This document shows positions 1 to 6,689 of a stretch of 64,000 bases of DNA, piece after piece. The DNA lies in the NCBI RefSeq assembly GCF_015191005.1, contig NZ_CP040442.1, positions 1,550,001 through 1,614,000 of the forward strand, read 5' to 3'. Made by a program: the position numbers and the translations under genes. The notes below the pieces were generated by a model. The model was not told the origin of the DNA. It saw only the letters and a program-made list of their open reading frames with translations, and did not search any database. How positions within the stretch are numbered: position 1 is the stretch's first letter; the number at the start of each line of letters is the position of its first letter. This DNA comes from Kaistella flava (ex Peng et al. 2021). GTDB lineage: Bacteria > Bacteroidota > Bacteroidia > Flavobacteriales > Weeksellaceae.

Positions 1-102
1 TTCTGTATCCGGTAAAAGTCCTCCATTGATTACTTTTAAATTACCAACAACTTTTTCAGAAAGTTTTCCTTTCTTAAGTTCATTTAATGTCAATTTTTTC
101 AT
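1..102 (-). CDS. Partial double-glycine RiPP precursor (N-terminal 34 residues)
   Basis: The reading frame starts at an ATG at 102 and runs off the left edge. The visible peptide begins MKKLTLNELKKGKLSEK and reaches a Gly-Gly pair at residues 27-28, followed by LLPDTE. A lysine-rich MKKL..L..L leader with GG is typical of Bacteroidetes modified-peptide precursors. Its promoter and 5' leader are a near copy of those in front of the graspetide precursor at 3688-3852, so it is probably another precursor of the same or a neighbouring maturation system. The core is mostly outside the window, so the modification class cannot be stated. Confidence 0.7.
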   Translation of the reverse strand, partial: MKKLTLNELKKGKLSEKVVGNLKVINGGLLPDTE

Positions 103-123
103 AAAACACCTTGTTTTTAATTT

Positions 124-342
124 TCCTACTCATTAGCTTTTCGGATTCCGCTTATTTTGATTTTCTACTCACAAACCTATGTAACGAAATACAAAATTCA
201 TAGTATTTACTTTATAGATTTATAAATTAATAGCTCAAAACACGATTTTAAAACACTTATAATCAGTTGGTTACATGAATGTTTTCAAAAACCTGTAATT
301 AATGTTTTCTTACATATAAATAGGTTCTGAATTAACTTATTA
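124..342 (-). repeat. Duplicated precursor-promoter segment, copy 1
   Basis: About 220 bp nearly identical to 3872-4090. It carries the promoter and 5' leader of the partial precursor. At its far end (about 310-342) is a decayed copy of the 3' end of the hydrolase gene that ends at 4053: the same codons for FRIYLYV can be read but with an in-frame stop and substitutions. This marks a tandem duplication of a 'hydrolase tail + promoter + precursor' cassette. Bases 343-508 between it and the SPASM gene hold nothing I recognise. Confidence 0.8.
125..229 (-). promoter_or_regulatory. RiPP promoter module 1 (operator, -7 box, conserved 5' leader)
   Basis: On the minus strand, TAGGTTTG (172-179) matches the flavobacterial -7 consensus TAnnTTTG. 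A TAGATTTATAAATTA box (215-229) is centred about 46 bp upstream of it. Downstream, in the transcribed leader, lies the element GCGGAATCCGAAAAGCTAA (133-151), also found in modules 2 and 3. No well-placed TTG -33 element is evident, which fits a promoter needing an activator. Confidence 0.65.
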
Positions 343-508
343 GTGAACTTCGTTGCCTATAAAGTAAATATTAAGCTTACAATAACGAAATGATTTTACG
401 ATTAGAATTAGGAAATTATTCTAAAGCAAGTGGGACCACGGTCTTTGGCATCAGGTTGTTTATAGAAGGGAAAGTTTTTTTTTCAAATTACTTTGTACGA
501 CTTTTGAA

Positions 509-1609
509 TTACAATTTTTTTACCAGTTCCTGTATTCCATAATAGTTTATGGCTTTTTCTTTTAACGGATTTTTACTCCATTCTTCCCATTCTCCGTTGT
601 AAGGATTGTAGCCACATTTCAGCGGTTTTGAAGTGTCTAAACCGTCTTTGTTGGTATGTTTTCTTTCTGTGTAAGCTCTGCAATCTGTGCAGATATAACG
701 AAATTCGCAATCTTTGCAGACTTCTATGTTGTCTTTTGTAAGATTCCAATATTTTTTGAAATCTTTGTGATTGAGAGCTTCTTCTAACGTAGTATCTTTT
801 ATATTGCCAAAGCTTTGAGGCATGGAAGGGCAGTTTCTAATGTTACCTTCAGAGTCTATGGAAATTTTTTTGTGGAGACAGGAGTTGTGGTTGTTGGATA
901 AAGTATATGTTTCGAGATTAGAATTAAAATAGTTTGAAGAAATCAATCCGCAATTTTTTTTATTTATAATTTTATCCTCAACATAAATTATAATTCTATT
1001 CAAATATTTATCTTGTTTATTTTTATCACATCCAAAATAAATCAATGTATTAATTTTATCATTTGACTTAATAATGTTTTTACTTATTAATCTATTTTCT
1101 AATTTCATTTCATAAGGTAGGATTATTTCAATACCTTTTAGAGTTGTTTTAGATAGGTTATTCAAAAATTTAAAAAACGTATTTAAATCAATTAAATCAT
1201 AACATCTAATTTGTAATTGTTTTATTCTATTTGTATCAATAAATTTTGCAATTTGAAATGAATCTTCAAGAAAAAAAGATTCTTTACTTAAATCAATTAT
1301 TATACTAGAAATTGGTTCAGCAACCTTATAATTTAAATTTAAAGGAATTAGTTCTTTTATGATTTGGGTATCTATAAACCCTATTTCATTTACTAATAAA
1401 AAATTTAAATAATCTTTTAAGTGTTTTTCATTTTCTTCTCCATAATTGTCATAAATTTCTTCAATGGAAAAATTTGGAAACTCTTCAGTAAGTAAAATAT
1501 AGAGAGAATTTGGAATAAAGTAATAATTATTTCTTTGTGTATCGCAAATTATACTCCTTGTATGCCCATAATTTACCAAGCAACAAGCAAATCTATTGAA
1601 ATAAGTCAT
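509..1609 (-). CDS. gwsS: Grasp-with-spasm system SPASM-domain peptide maturase
   Basis: A 366-residue protein whose last ~130 residues form a SPASM-type cysteine region: a Cys near residue 244, NCPSMP, then CKDCEFRYICTDCR and LKCGYNP, which in SPASM proteins bind auxiliary iron-sulfur clusters. A serine/lysine-rich middle shows no canonical CxxxCxxC radical-SAM motif, as I would expect for this family. It is the last gene of the graspetide operon and overlaps the upstream lipoprotein gene by 4 bp (ATGA), implying translational coupling. Known association: such proteins occur with an ATP-grasp ligase and a GG precursor in Bacteroidetes. Their exact chemistry is not established. Confidence 0.85.
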   Translation of the reverse strand: MTYFNRFACCLVNYGHTRSIICDTQRNNYYFIPNSLYILLTEEFPNFSIEEIYDNYGEENEKHLKDYLNFLLVNEIGFIDTQIIKELIPLNLNYKVAEPISSIIIDLSKESFFLEDSFQIAKFIDTNRIKQLQIRCYDLIDLNTFFKFLNNLSKTTLKGIEIILPYEMKLENRLISKNIIKSNDKINTLIYFGCDKNKQDKYLNRIIIYVEDKIINKKNCGLISSNYFNSNLETYTLSNNHNSCLHKKISIDSEGNIRNCPSMPQSFGNIKDTTLEEALNHKDFKKYWNLTKDNIEVCKDCEFRYICTDCRAYTERKHTNKDGLDTSKPLKCGYNPYNGEWEEWSKNPLKEKAINYYGIQELVKKL

Positions 1610-2478
1610 TTTATTTTATTAACGTATTTTAAATAAATACTTAGCTTTGGCAAATTATATTCGTATCTTAAAGAGTCCAGGTTTTTCATGTCCTCTATTG
1701 GAGATGACCCTAATTTTTTTGTATCAGAGTTAAATTGGAGCTGTGTGCCAAATTTTTGTTTCTTATTTTCACTCGTTAGATCTCTATCTATTAGAAGAGC
1801 TTTATTATTTAAAGAATAGGAGTTTGATTTTAAAACATATTCCAATATTTCTTTTCTAAAATTAATTTCCATATCACTATGTTGAGCAATATAAAAAATA
1901 CTTTTGCTTGCTAAACAATCACAATCATCATCAAGTATTGTATCTAAAGTATGTTTTTTTATTAAAAATTTTACAAATCCCCTGTTTATTGAATCTTGTT
2001 TAATAGTCAAACGACCTATACTATCTAGTTTTTGAGGATCATTATTGTATTTATTAAACAATCTTCTGTACATTTGATCATCTTCATAAATTTTATTCCA
2101 ATTAATTTGGCTCAATTCACTGTTTTTATTGCATTTACTATATTGATTATAAAATTGTATTAGTTCTATGGTTCCTAAATCACATTTATTTATTTTATTA
2201 TAATTTTTTTTTATAAGTTCTTCAGCTAATAAAAGATTATTTTTTTCTTTTGATTTTGTTAGATATTTTAAAATTATAGCTTTTTTAGAATTATTATATA
2301 AATGAAATAATGGAATTAAATTTTTACGGGTATAGTTTGAAATGGTTGCACTATCAGATAGTAAATTCAAACTATCTGCCTTTTGCATTACAGTTACTAA
2401 ATTTAATGGTGTATTACTGGTCTTTATACAAGCAGTAAAAAATAAAAATAAAACAAAATAAATAATATTATTTTTCAT
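1606..2478 (-). CDS. DUF6624-like lipoprotein in graspetide operon
   Basis: 290 residues. The N-terminus has a short hydrophobic stretch ending in FFTAC (Cys17), a lipobox, so it is predicted to be an inner- or outer-membrane lipoprotein. The C-terminal half carries the pattern AQHSD...LIDRDLTSENKKQKFGTQ, which matches DUF6624 proteins (conserved QH, DR and QxxGTQ). Function is unknown. Its position between the ATP-grasp and SPASM genes, with a 4-bp overlap into the latter, suggests a role in export, sensing or immunity for the modified peptide; this is inference. Confidence 0.7.
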   Translation of the reverse strand: MKNNIIYFVLFLFFTACIKTSNTPLNLVTVMQKADSLNLLSDSATISNYTRKNLIPLFHLYNNSKKAIILKYLTKSKEKNNLLLAEELIKKNYNKINKCDLGTIELIQFYNQYSKCNKNSELSQINWNKIYEDDQMYRRLFNKYNNDPQKLDSIGRLTIKQDSINRGFVKFLIKKHTLDTILDDDCDCLASKSIFYIAQHSDMEINFRKEILEYVLKSNSYSLNNKALLIDRDLTSENKKQKFGTQLQFNSDTKKLGSSPIEDMKNLDSLRYEYNLPKLSIYLKYVNKIK

Positions 2479-2480
2479 TA

Positions 2481-2666
2481 TTAACTGATAATTTTAGATA
2501 TAACTATTCTGGAGCTTTCAACAATATAACCTCTCGTTTGATAAAAATCTGAATTAGAATACATCATAGCAATATCACTCAAATTTTTATTTGACATTTT
2601 TTTTTGTATGTTCCAATAGCAAAGAGGTAGTTTTTTATTTTTTAATTTCGTTTCTACTTTTTTCAT
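2481..2666 (-). CDS. Small 61-residue protein of unknown function
   Basis: A short frame starting MKKVETKLKNKK, overlapping the 3' end of the ATP-grasp gene by 32 bp and ending 2 bp before the lipoprotein gene. The tight packing argues that it is translated. It is basic at the N-terminus with one Cys and a Trp, has no GG motif and no signal peptide, and is not recognised. It could be an accessory peptide or an additional modification target. Existence is moderately supported by gene spacing only. Confidence 0.5.
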   Translation of the reverse strand: MKKVETKLKNKKLPLCYWNIQKKMSNKNLSDIAMMYSNSDFYQTRGYIVESSRIVISKIIS

Positions 2667-3627
2667 AATTTTTTAATATAAACAATGACATTTGTTCCTC
2701 TAAATAATAGTTACATGGTTTGGAAACCATTCCAAACTGCCCTACAGGATTTACTTCAAGAAAATAATACTTTTCATCTTTTGAAACTATCATATCTATC
2801 GAGCAAGTTTTCAGATTTAAATCTTTAACAATTTCTCTTAAACTTGATTCTATATTTATTGGTAGTTGATAAGGTACATTTCTATTTCCTTTTTGTCTAT
2901 TGTAATTTCTAAAATCCACCCTAGTTTTATTATCATTTTGAGAAAATATAGCCATAGAATAAAAAATATCATTTAGGTAGAATATTCTAAGCTCAAATTT
3001 TTTTTCAATTTTATTTTGAACTTTGGTAGGAAAAATATAGCCCTCTTTTTTGATTTCACTTACTTCACTTGTATACATCATATAATGAGAATCACTATCA
3101 TAAAATGTTACAGCATCGCTTATTGGCTTTGTAATTAGATTGTTTTCTATTATTAATTTGTTGATAATCTCTATTTTATTAGTTATATATGTGTGAGGAA
3201 TATTTAGACCATGTTTCTCAGCGAGTTTAAGAGTTTTCAACTTATTTATACTTTCACTGTATTTGTTTATCCAAACTGAATTGTCTAAAAACGATTCTAA
3301 AAACCTATATATTGTTCCTAATTCGGATAATAAATGATTTTGTAGAGTTTTATTATTATCAAATTCATTAAAAATTTTAGGTTCAATGTTTATAAAATCT
3401 TCATCAAAACTGCGTCTAAACCAAATAGTATTTACAATTTGGTTATCAATTTTTTGATTATTAAAATTAAATTCAGAATTGGAAATGTCAATATAAAAGT
3501 CTTTATTTAGTAAATCATCACCATTTATTCGAACTATTACTTCATTGTTTTTTTTATGATGATACAACCAATTTAAAACATCATCTGTTGTATTCTCTCC
3601 GTAATTTTTACTAAAAATAATTATCAT
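2635..3627 (-). CDS. gwsG: Grasp-with-spasm system ATP-grasp peptide ligase
   Basis: 330 residues with the outline of an MvdC/MvdD-type ATP-grasp ligase: an N-terminal FSKNYGENTTDDVLNWL segment, a central KPISDAVTF phosphate-binding region, and a C-terminal YYFLEVNPVGQFG motif carrying the metal-binding Glu and Asn. Graspetide ligases of this family activate Asp/Glu side chains with ATP and join them to Thr/Ser or Lys, forming macrocyclic esters or amides. The substrate is presumably the Thr- and Asp-rich peptide encoded 60 bp upstream. It is transcribed from module 2 by read-through of the small hairpin at 3650-3674. Confidence 0.88.
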   Translation of the reverse strand: MIIIFSKNYGENTTDDVLNWLYHHKKNNEVIVRINGDDLLNKDFYIDISNSEFNFNNQKIDNQIVNTIWFRRSFDEDFINIEPKIFNEFDNNKTLQNHLLSELGTIYRFLESFLDNSVWINKYSESINKLKTLKLAEKHGLNIPHTYITNKIEIINKLIIENNLITKPISDAVTFYDSDSHYMMYTSEVSEIKKEGYIFPTKVQNKIEKKFELRIFYLNDIFYSMAIFSQNDNKTRVDFRNYNRQKGNRNVPYQLPINIESSLREIVKDLNLKTCSIDMIVSKDEKYYFLEVNPVGQFGMVSKPCNYYLEEQMSLFILKNYEKSRNEIKK

Positions 3628-3649
3628 AATGTCAAATCATAAAATTAGA

Positions 3650-3674
3650 CTATTTGTATTTTTGCTACAAATAG
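3650..3674 (-). terminator. Hairpin between precursor and ATP-grasp gene (probable attenuator)
   Basis: CTATTTGTA and TACAAATAG form a 9-bp stem with a 7-base loop, followed on the minus strand by a modest T-rich run. Placed just after the precursor stop, it would let the precursor be made in excess over the enzymes. Confidence 0.5.
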
Positions 3675-3687
3675 CCTATTTTAATTT

Positions 3688-3852
3688 TTACACACCAGCT
3701 GTGTTCACATCTTTTATAACAGTGTCAGTAACATAAACTGTCCCGTTAAAGGTAGTGTCAGCTCCATAAGTATAAGGATCAAATGCTAACTTTCCTCCTT
3801 TTACTTTTTGCATTTTGAATTTTTTCAACTTTAAACTTTCTAACTTTTTCAT
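3688..3852 (-). CDS. gwsA: Graspetide precursor peptide (grasp-with-spasm)
   Basis: A 54-residue peptide: MKKLESLKLKKFKMQKV leader, GG at residues 19-20, then a 34-residue core with eight Thr, several Asp and two Lys (KLAFDPYTYGADTTFNG...). Repeated Thr near Asp is what an ATP-grasp ester/amide-forming ligase needs. It is the first gene of the operon, followed by a hairpin and then the ligase, lipoprotein and SPASM genes. No Ser, Cys or His occurs in the core, so thioether or epimerisation chemistry is less likely than side-chain ester formation. Confidence 0.85.
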   Translation of the reverse strand: MKKLESLKLKKFKMQKVKGGKLAFDPYTYGADTTFNGTVYVTDTVIKDVNTAGV

Positions 3853-3871
3853 AAAATAATGTATTAAATAT

Positions 3872-4090
3872 TCCTACTCATTAGCTTTTCGGATTCCGCT
3901 TATTTTGATTTTTCACTCACAAACCTATGTAACGAAATACAAAATTCATAGTATTTACTTTATAGATTTATAAATTGATGGTTCGAAACACGATTTTAAA
4001 ATATTTATAATCAATTGGTTACGTGAATATTTTCGAAAACCTGTAATTAATACTATTTTACATATAAATAGATTCTGAAATAACTTATTA
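3872..4090 (-). repeat. Duplicated precursor-promoter segment, copy 2
   Basis: Near-identical partner of 124-342. It overlaps the last ~38 bp of the intact hydrolase gene (stop at 4053), showing that the duplicated unit included that gene end. Confidence 0.8.
3873..3976 (-). promoter_or_regulatory. RiPP promoter module 2 (graspetide precursor)
   Basis: Minus-strand TAGGTTTG (3920-3927) is an exact TAnnTTTG -7 box. The TAGATTTATAAATT box at 3963-3976 is centred 46 bp upstream. The leader element GCGGAATCCGAAAAGCTAA lies between the -7 box and the start codon. Confidence 0.7.
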
Positions 4091-4976
4091 TTTGGCTAAT
4101 AAGGTCATTTGTATTATTGTTGATGCCATGATTAGCATCTTCATAAATCAATAATCTTGTCGAAAAATTATTAGATTTCAATGCATTAAATAAGAGGAAA
4201 GCATTATCTACATTGACCCGTTCATCATTGGCTCCGTGAATGATAAAATTCTTCAAATTTTTATTTTTTATTAATGGAATTGAAAGTAATGATGAACGCT
4301 TATCTAACTCCTTTTTAGGATTTTTTTCAAAATCGGGAATGAGTTCTTTATACAACTCATACATTTCCGGTCTGTCTTTTTGGTTTAAGTCAGCAATTCC
4401 ACCAATGGTAGCATTTGCCATTATTCTATCCGTGTCTTTCAGAACCAAAAAATTGGTCATAGAGCCACGACTTACCCCCAGCATTCCGATTCTTTTTGGG
4501 TCAGCATTACTTTGATGATCAATGATTTCAAATAACTTCATCACATCTCCGATGTCTTTTCCTCCAAATTCATCTTTTCCTTCACTTCTACCGCTTCCAC
4601 GTAATTGTGAACCAATAATAATAAATCCTTTTGTTGCAATTTTTGAGAGAAAATTAGTCAACACAGGTATCGTAACTGCTCCCAATTCTTTGTTCCCTCC
4701 ACGATTAAAAATAATCACAGGATATGTTCCTTTCTTTTTTGGCTCAATTAGAAATCCTCTGATTGTAAGATTGTCATAGGAGGAATAATTATAGCCGTAA
4801 ATATTTACGGAATCCAGATACTTGTATTCATCTTTGAAAACGGATTGTCCGTTTTTATTTTTTATAGTATATCCTTCTATTTTTCCAGGAAAGGTTTGTT
4901 CTAAATTAACTGATGAATTTTGAGCACAAAACAGTCCTGAGAATAGTAATAAGTAAACATAAAATATTTTTTTCAT
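4053..4976 (-). CDS. Secreted alpha/beta hydrolase, S9 prolyl-oligopeptidase-like
   Basis: 307 residues with a signal peptide (MKKIFYVYLLLFSGLFCAQ). The nucleophile elbow is GVSRGS, an oxyanion-type NRGG occurs near residue 92, and the C-terminal DANHG supplies the catalytic His, so the serine hydrolase triad is intact. There is no beta-propeller, so it resembles the dienelactone-hydrolase or acylaminoacyl-peptidase end of family S9. It overlaps the upstream gene by 4 bp and lies between the lanthipeptide and graspetide precursors. Periplasmic trimming of exported peptides is a reasonable guess but not shown. Confidence 0.8.
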   Translation of the reverse strand: MKKIFYVYLLLFSGLFCAQNSSVNLEQTFPGKIEGYTIKNKNGQSVFKDEYKYLDSVNIYGYNYSSYDNLTIRGFLIEPKKKGTYPVIIFNRGGNKELGAVTIPVLTNFLSKIATKGFIIIGSQLRGSGRSEGKDEFGGKDIGDVMKLFEIIDHQSNADPKRIGMLGVSRGSMTNFLVLKDTDRIMANATIGGIADLNQKDRPEMYELYKELIPDFEKNPKKELDKRSSLLSIPLIKNKNLKNFIIHGANDERVNVDNAFLLFNALKSNNFSTRLLIYEDANHGINNNTNDLISQIISYFRIYLYVK

Positions 4977-5422
4977 CTTCTCATTTTTTTAATATTTTCT
5001 ATCGAATATTTTTTTGGAAACTCTTCATACCAAGTCAGCAAAGTTTCTTCTCCAAGGTTATCATACACTCCTTCATATAATTTTTCTAACCTATCTTTAT
5101 GCTCTTCAATATTAAATGAATTGTTATACCAATTCTGTTGTTTTCTTTTTTCTGGTTGATGATGAATATATCTTCCAAAATTTTGTAAACAAAAAATTTC
5201 ATAATCTTGGGTAAAAAGGATAAAGTTATGCCACATTTCATCAATAATCAATGTTGAGTCGTCAATAAAAACACCGTCCATTTTGTTACCTAACCAAAGC
5301 CATTTTAAAGTTTCGTTAAAAATTTTTTCTGCTTCTTCTTGTTCCATATTGTACATTACCAAAAAACGATCGACAATATCTACATTTTTATAAGCGAGTA
5401 CATCAGATAAGGATTTATTCAT
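4973..5422 (-). CDS. GRDP-like (glycine-rich-domain-protein-like) small protein
   Basis: 149 residues, soluble, no signal peptide. The motif DEMWHNFILFTQDYEIFC, followed by FGRYIHH, matches the conserved core of the 'glycine-rich domain-containing protein-like' family (W-H...FxxxT..Y..FC...HH). Biochemical function is unknown. It follows the second lanthipeptide precursor after a terminator-like hairpin and overlaps the hydrolase gene by 4 bp, so it belongs to the peptide operon. Confidence 0.65.
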   Translation of the reverse strand: MNKSLSDVLAYKNVDIVDRFLVMYNMEQEEAEKIFNETLKWLWLGNKMDGVFIDDSTLIIDEMWHNFILFTQDYEIFCLQNFGRYIHHQPEKRKQQNWYNNSFNIEEHKDRLEKLYEGVYDNLGEETLLTWYEEFPKKYSIENIKKMRR

Positions 5423-5442
5423 AGTTTGATATTCTTCTATTT

Positions 5443-5471
5443 AAAAAAAAGGAATGGAAAACTACCATTCC
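5443..5471 (-). terminator. Terminator/attenuator after lanthipeptide precursor 2
   Basis: GGAATGG and CCATTCC form a 7-bp stem with a 7-base loop, extended by A/T pairs and followed on the minus strand by eight T. It sits 20 bp past the precursor stop and 20 bp before the next gene. Confidence 0.75.
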
Positions 5472-5491
5472 TTTTTAGTTTGATGAAATTA

Positions 5492-5683
5492 TTACGCTTG
5501 ACCTGTAGTGCCACCACCAGGATTCTGTGGAGGAGTTACCGTGCATATATAACACTGTGAAAGAACTATTGGCTTTGGGCGAACAGTACAAGCGGTTCCA
5601 CCATAAACTTCTTTTAAACCTTTGATTTTTTTCTTCAACAGGCTTTCAATAACTTTCTTTTTGTTTTCATTCGTTGTTTTCAT
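5492..5683 (-). CDS. Class I lanthipeptide-type precursor 2
   Basis: 63 residues from the ATG at 5683 (an upstream in-frame ATG at 5698 lies too close to the leader element to be preferred). Leader MKTTNENKKKVIESLLKK..., GG at 28-29, then a core TACTVRPKPIVLSQCYICTV... with three Cys and several Ser/Thr, ending in a Pro/Gly-rich tail GGGTTGQA. Cys near Ser/Thr suits lanthionine formation by the adjacent LanB pair, but the leader differs from precursor 1. It has its own promoter (module 3) of the same kind as the graspetide precursor. Confidence 0.72.
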   Translation of the reverse strand: MKTTNENKKKVIESLLKKKIKGLKEVYGGTACTVRPKPIVLSQCYICTVTPPQNPGGGTTGQA

Positions 5684-5707
5684 AAGTAAATAAAACAATT
5701 ATTTTTT

Positions 5708-5809
5708 CCTACTCGTTAGCTTTTCGGATTCCGCTTTTTATTTTACTTAACAAACTTATGATGAAGACTTTAAAAGTCATAACATTTACTTTTTATATTT
5801 ATAAATCTA
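5708..5809 (-). promoter_or_regulatory. RiPP promoter module 3 (lanthipeptide precursor 2)
   Basis: Minus-strand TAAGTTTG (5751-5758) fits TAnnTTTG. The box around TTTATAAA (5796-5809) is centred 47 bp upstream. The conserved leader element recurs at 5713-5733 with one change in its flank. Confidence 0.65.
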
Positions 5810-5849
5810 CAGCATGATTTCATTTTACAAATTGCTAATAACTAATGAA

Positions 5850-6689
5850 TTATGTCAATATTTTGTTTTCTAACATCTTCATATTATTATATCTAACCAA
5901 ATAGTCATAAACAAGCATTTCAAACAACCTTTGATTAGAAATAAACATTCTATTAATGTGCATGTGGAAAATACTTGCGAAAAAAGAATCCAAAAAGTTG
6001 AAATCATATCCTATTATTTTTTCTGAGATAAGTCTAATCATTGAAGCATTTTCAAGAATTAAATTTCTAATCTCTGCAAATTCGTCAGAACTAATAAACT
6101 CCTCATATTCTGGTTTGAACTCTAAGAATTTTTTCTTCAACTGGTTATTTAGATTTTTATCTGAATTGAACTCTTTTTTAAAAGCATCATTAGAATTGGT
6201 AAACAATTTTAATTTTCCTGCTTCGGATATTTTAAACTCCGAAAGTATCAGTTCAATATAAAACAGTGAAACCATAATCTTCTCTTCATCATCATAATCT
6301 AAAAAATTCAGAACCAACTCACTGCTTTTGAAAAATAATTCCTCTGCAAATCCTATTGTATCTATACCATATCGTTCTAATTCTCTGCTATAAGTATCTA
6401 TGACAATATTTGATATTTCTCCGGAATCTATAAATTCTTTTAGTTTTGAATTTATTAAATCCAAAACTATATGATAATTGACTTTATCAAATAATCGAAC
6501 TCGAAATCTTAAATGTGGTTTGGTATCATTATACCGAATAAAGAACCATTTTTCAATTAGATTTTGTTTTTTTAAGTCGCCAATTAAAGGAGTTATAGCT
6601 TCCTGTAAAATAATGTCGGAAGTTTTTACTCCACAATATATTTTCAAATAGATCCATTCGCTTCCTGGAGAGAATTTTCTGGTTTTCAT
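5850..6689 (-). CDS. LanB elimination-domain-like protein (thiopeptide-type bacteriocin biosynthesis)
   Basis: 279 residues, starting MKTRKFSPGSEWIYLKIYCG. The opening WIYLKIY...ILQEAITPLI and the WFFIRYNDTKPHLRFRVRL segment (residues ~50-72) are the hallmarks of the C-terminal elimination domain of class I dehydratases, here as a separate protein. In split systems it removes glutamate from glutamylated Ser/Thr to give dehydroalanine and dehydrobutyrine. Its start overlaps the end of the partner gene by 4 bp, so the two are coupled. Confidence 0.85.
   Translation of the reverse strand: MKTRKFSPGSEWIYLKIYCGVKTSDIILQEAITPLIGDLKKQNLIEKWFFIRYNDTKPHLRFRVRLFDKVNYHIVLDLINSKLKEFIDSGEISNIVIDTYSRELERYGIDTIGFAEELFFKSSELVLNFLDYDDEEKIMVSLFYIELILSEFKISEAGKLKLFTNSNDAFKKEFNSDKNLNNQLKKKFLEFKPEYEEFISSDEFAEIRNLILENASMIRLISEKIIGYDFNFLDSFFASIFHMHINRMFISNQRLFEMLVYDYLVRYNNMKMLENKILT

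Noticed and set aside
509..1609. Radical SAM enzyme call for the SPASM protein
   Set aside because: No CxxxCxxC motif is visible, so only the SPASM region and the genomic pairing with the ATP-grasp gene are claimed.
4240..4779. Plus-strand frames opposite the S9-like hydrolase
   Set aside because: They mirror a gene with an intact signal peptide and catalytic motifs and have no features of their own.
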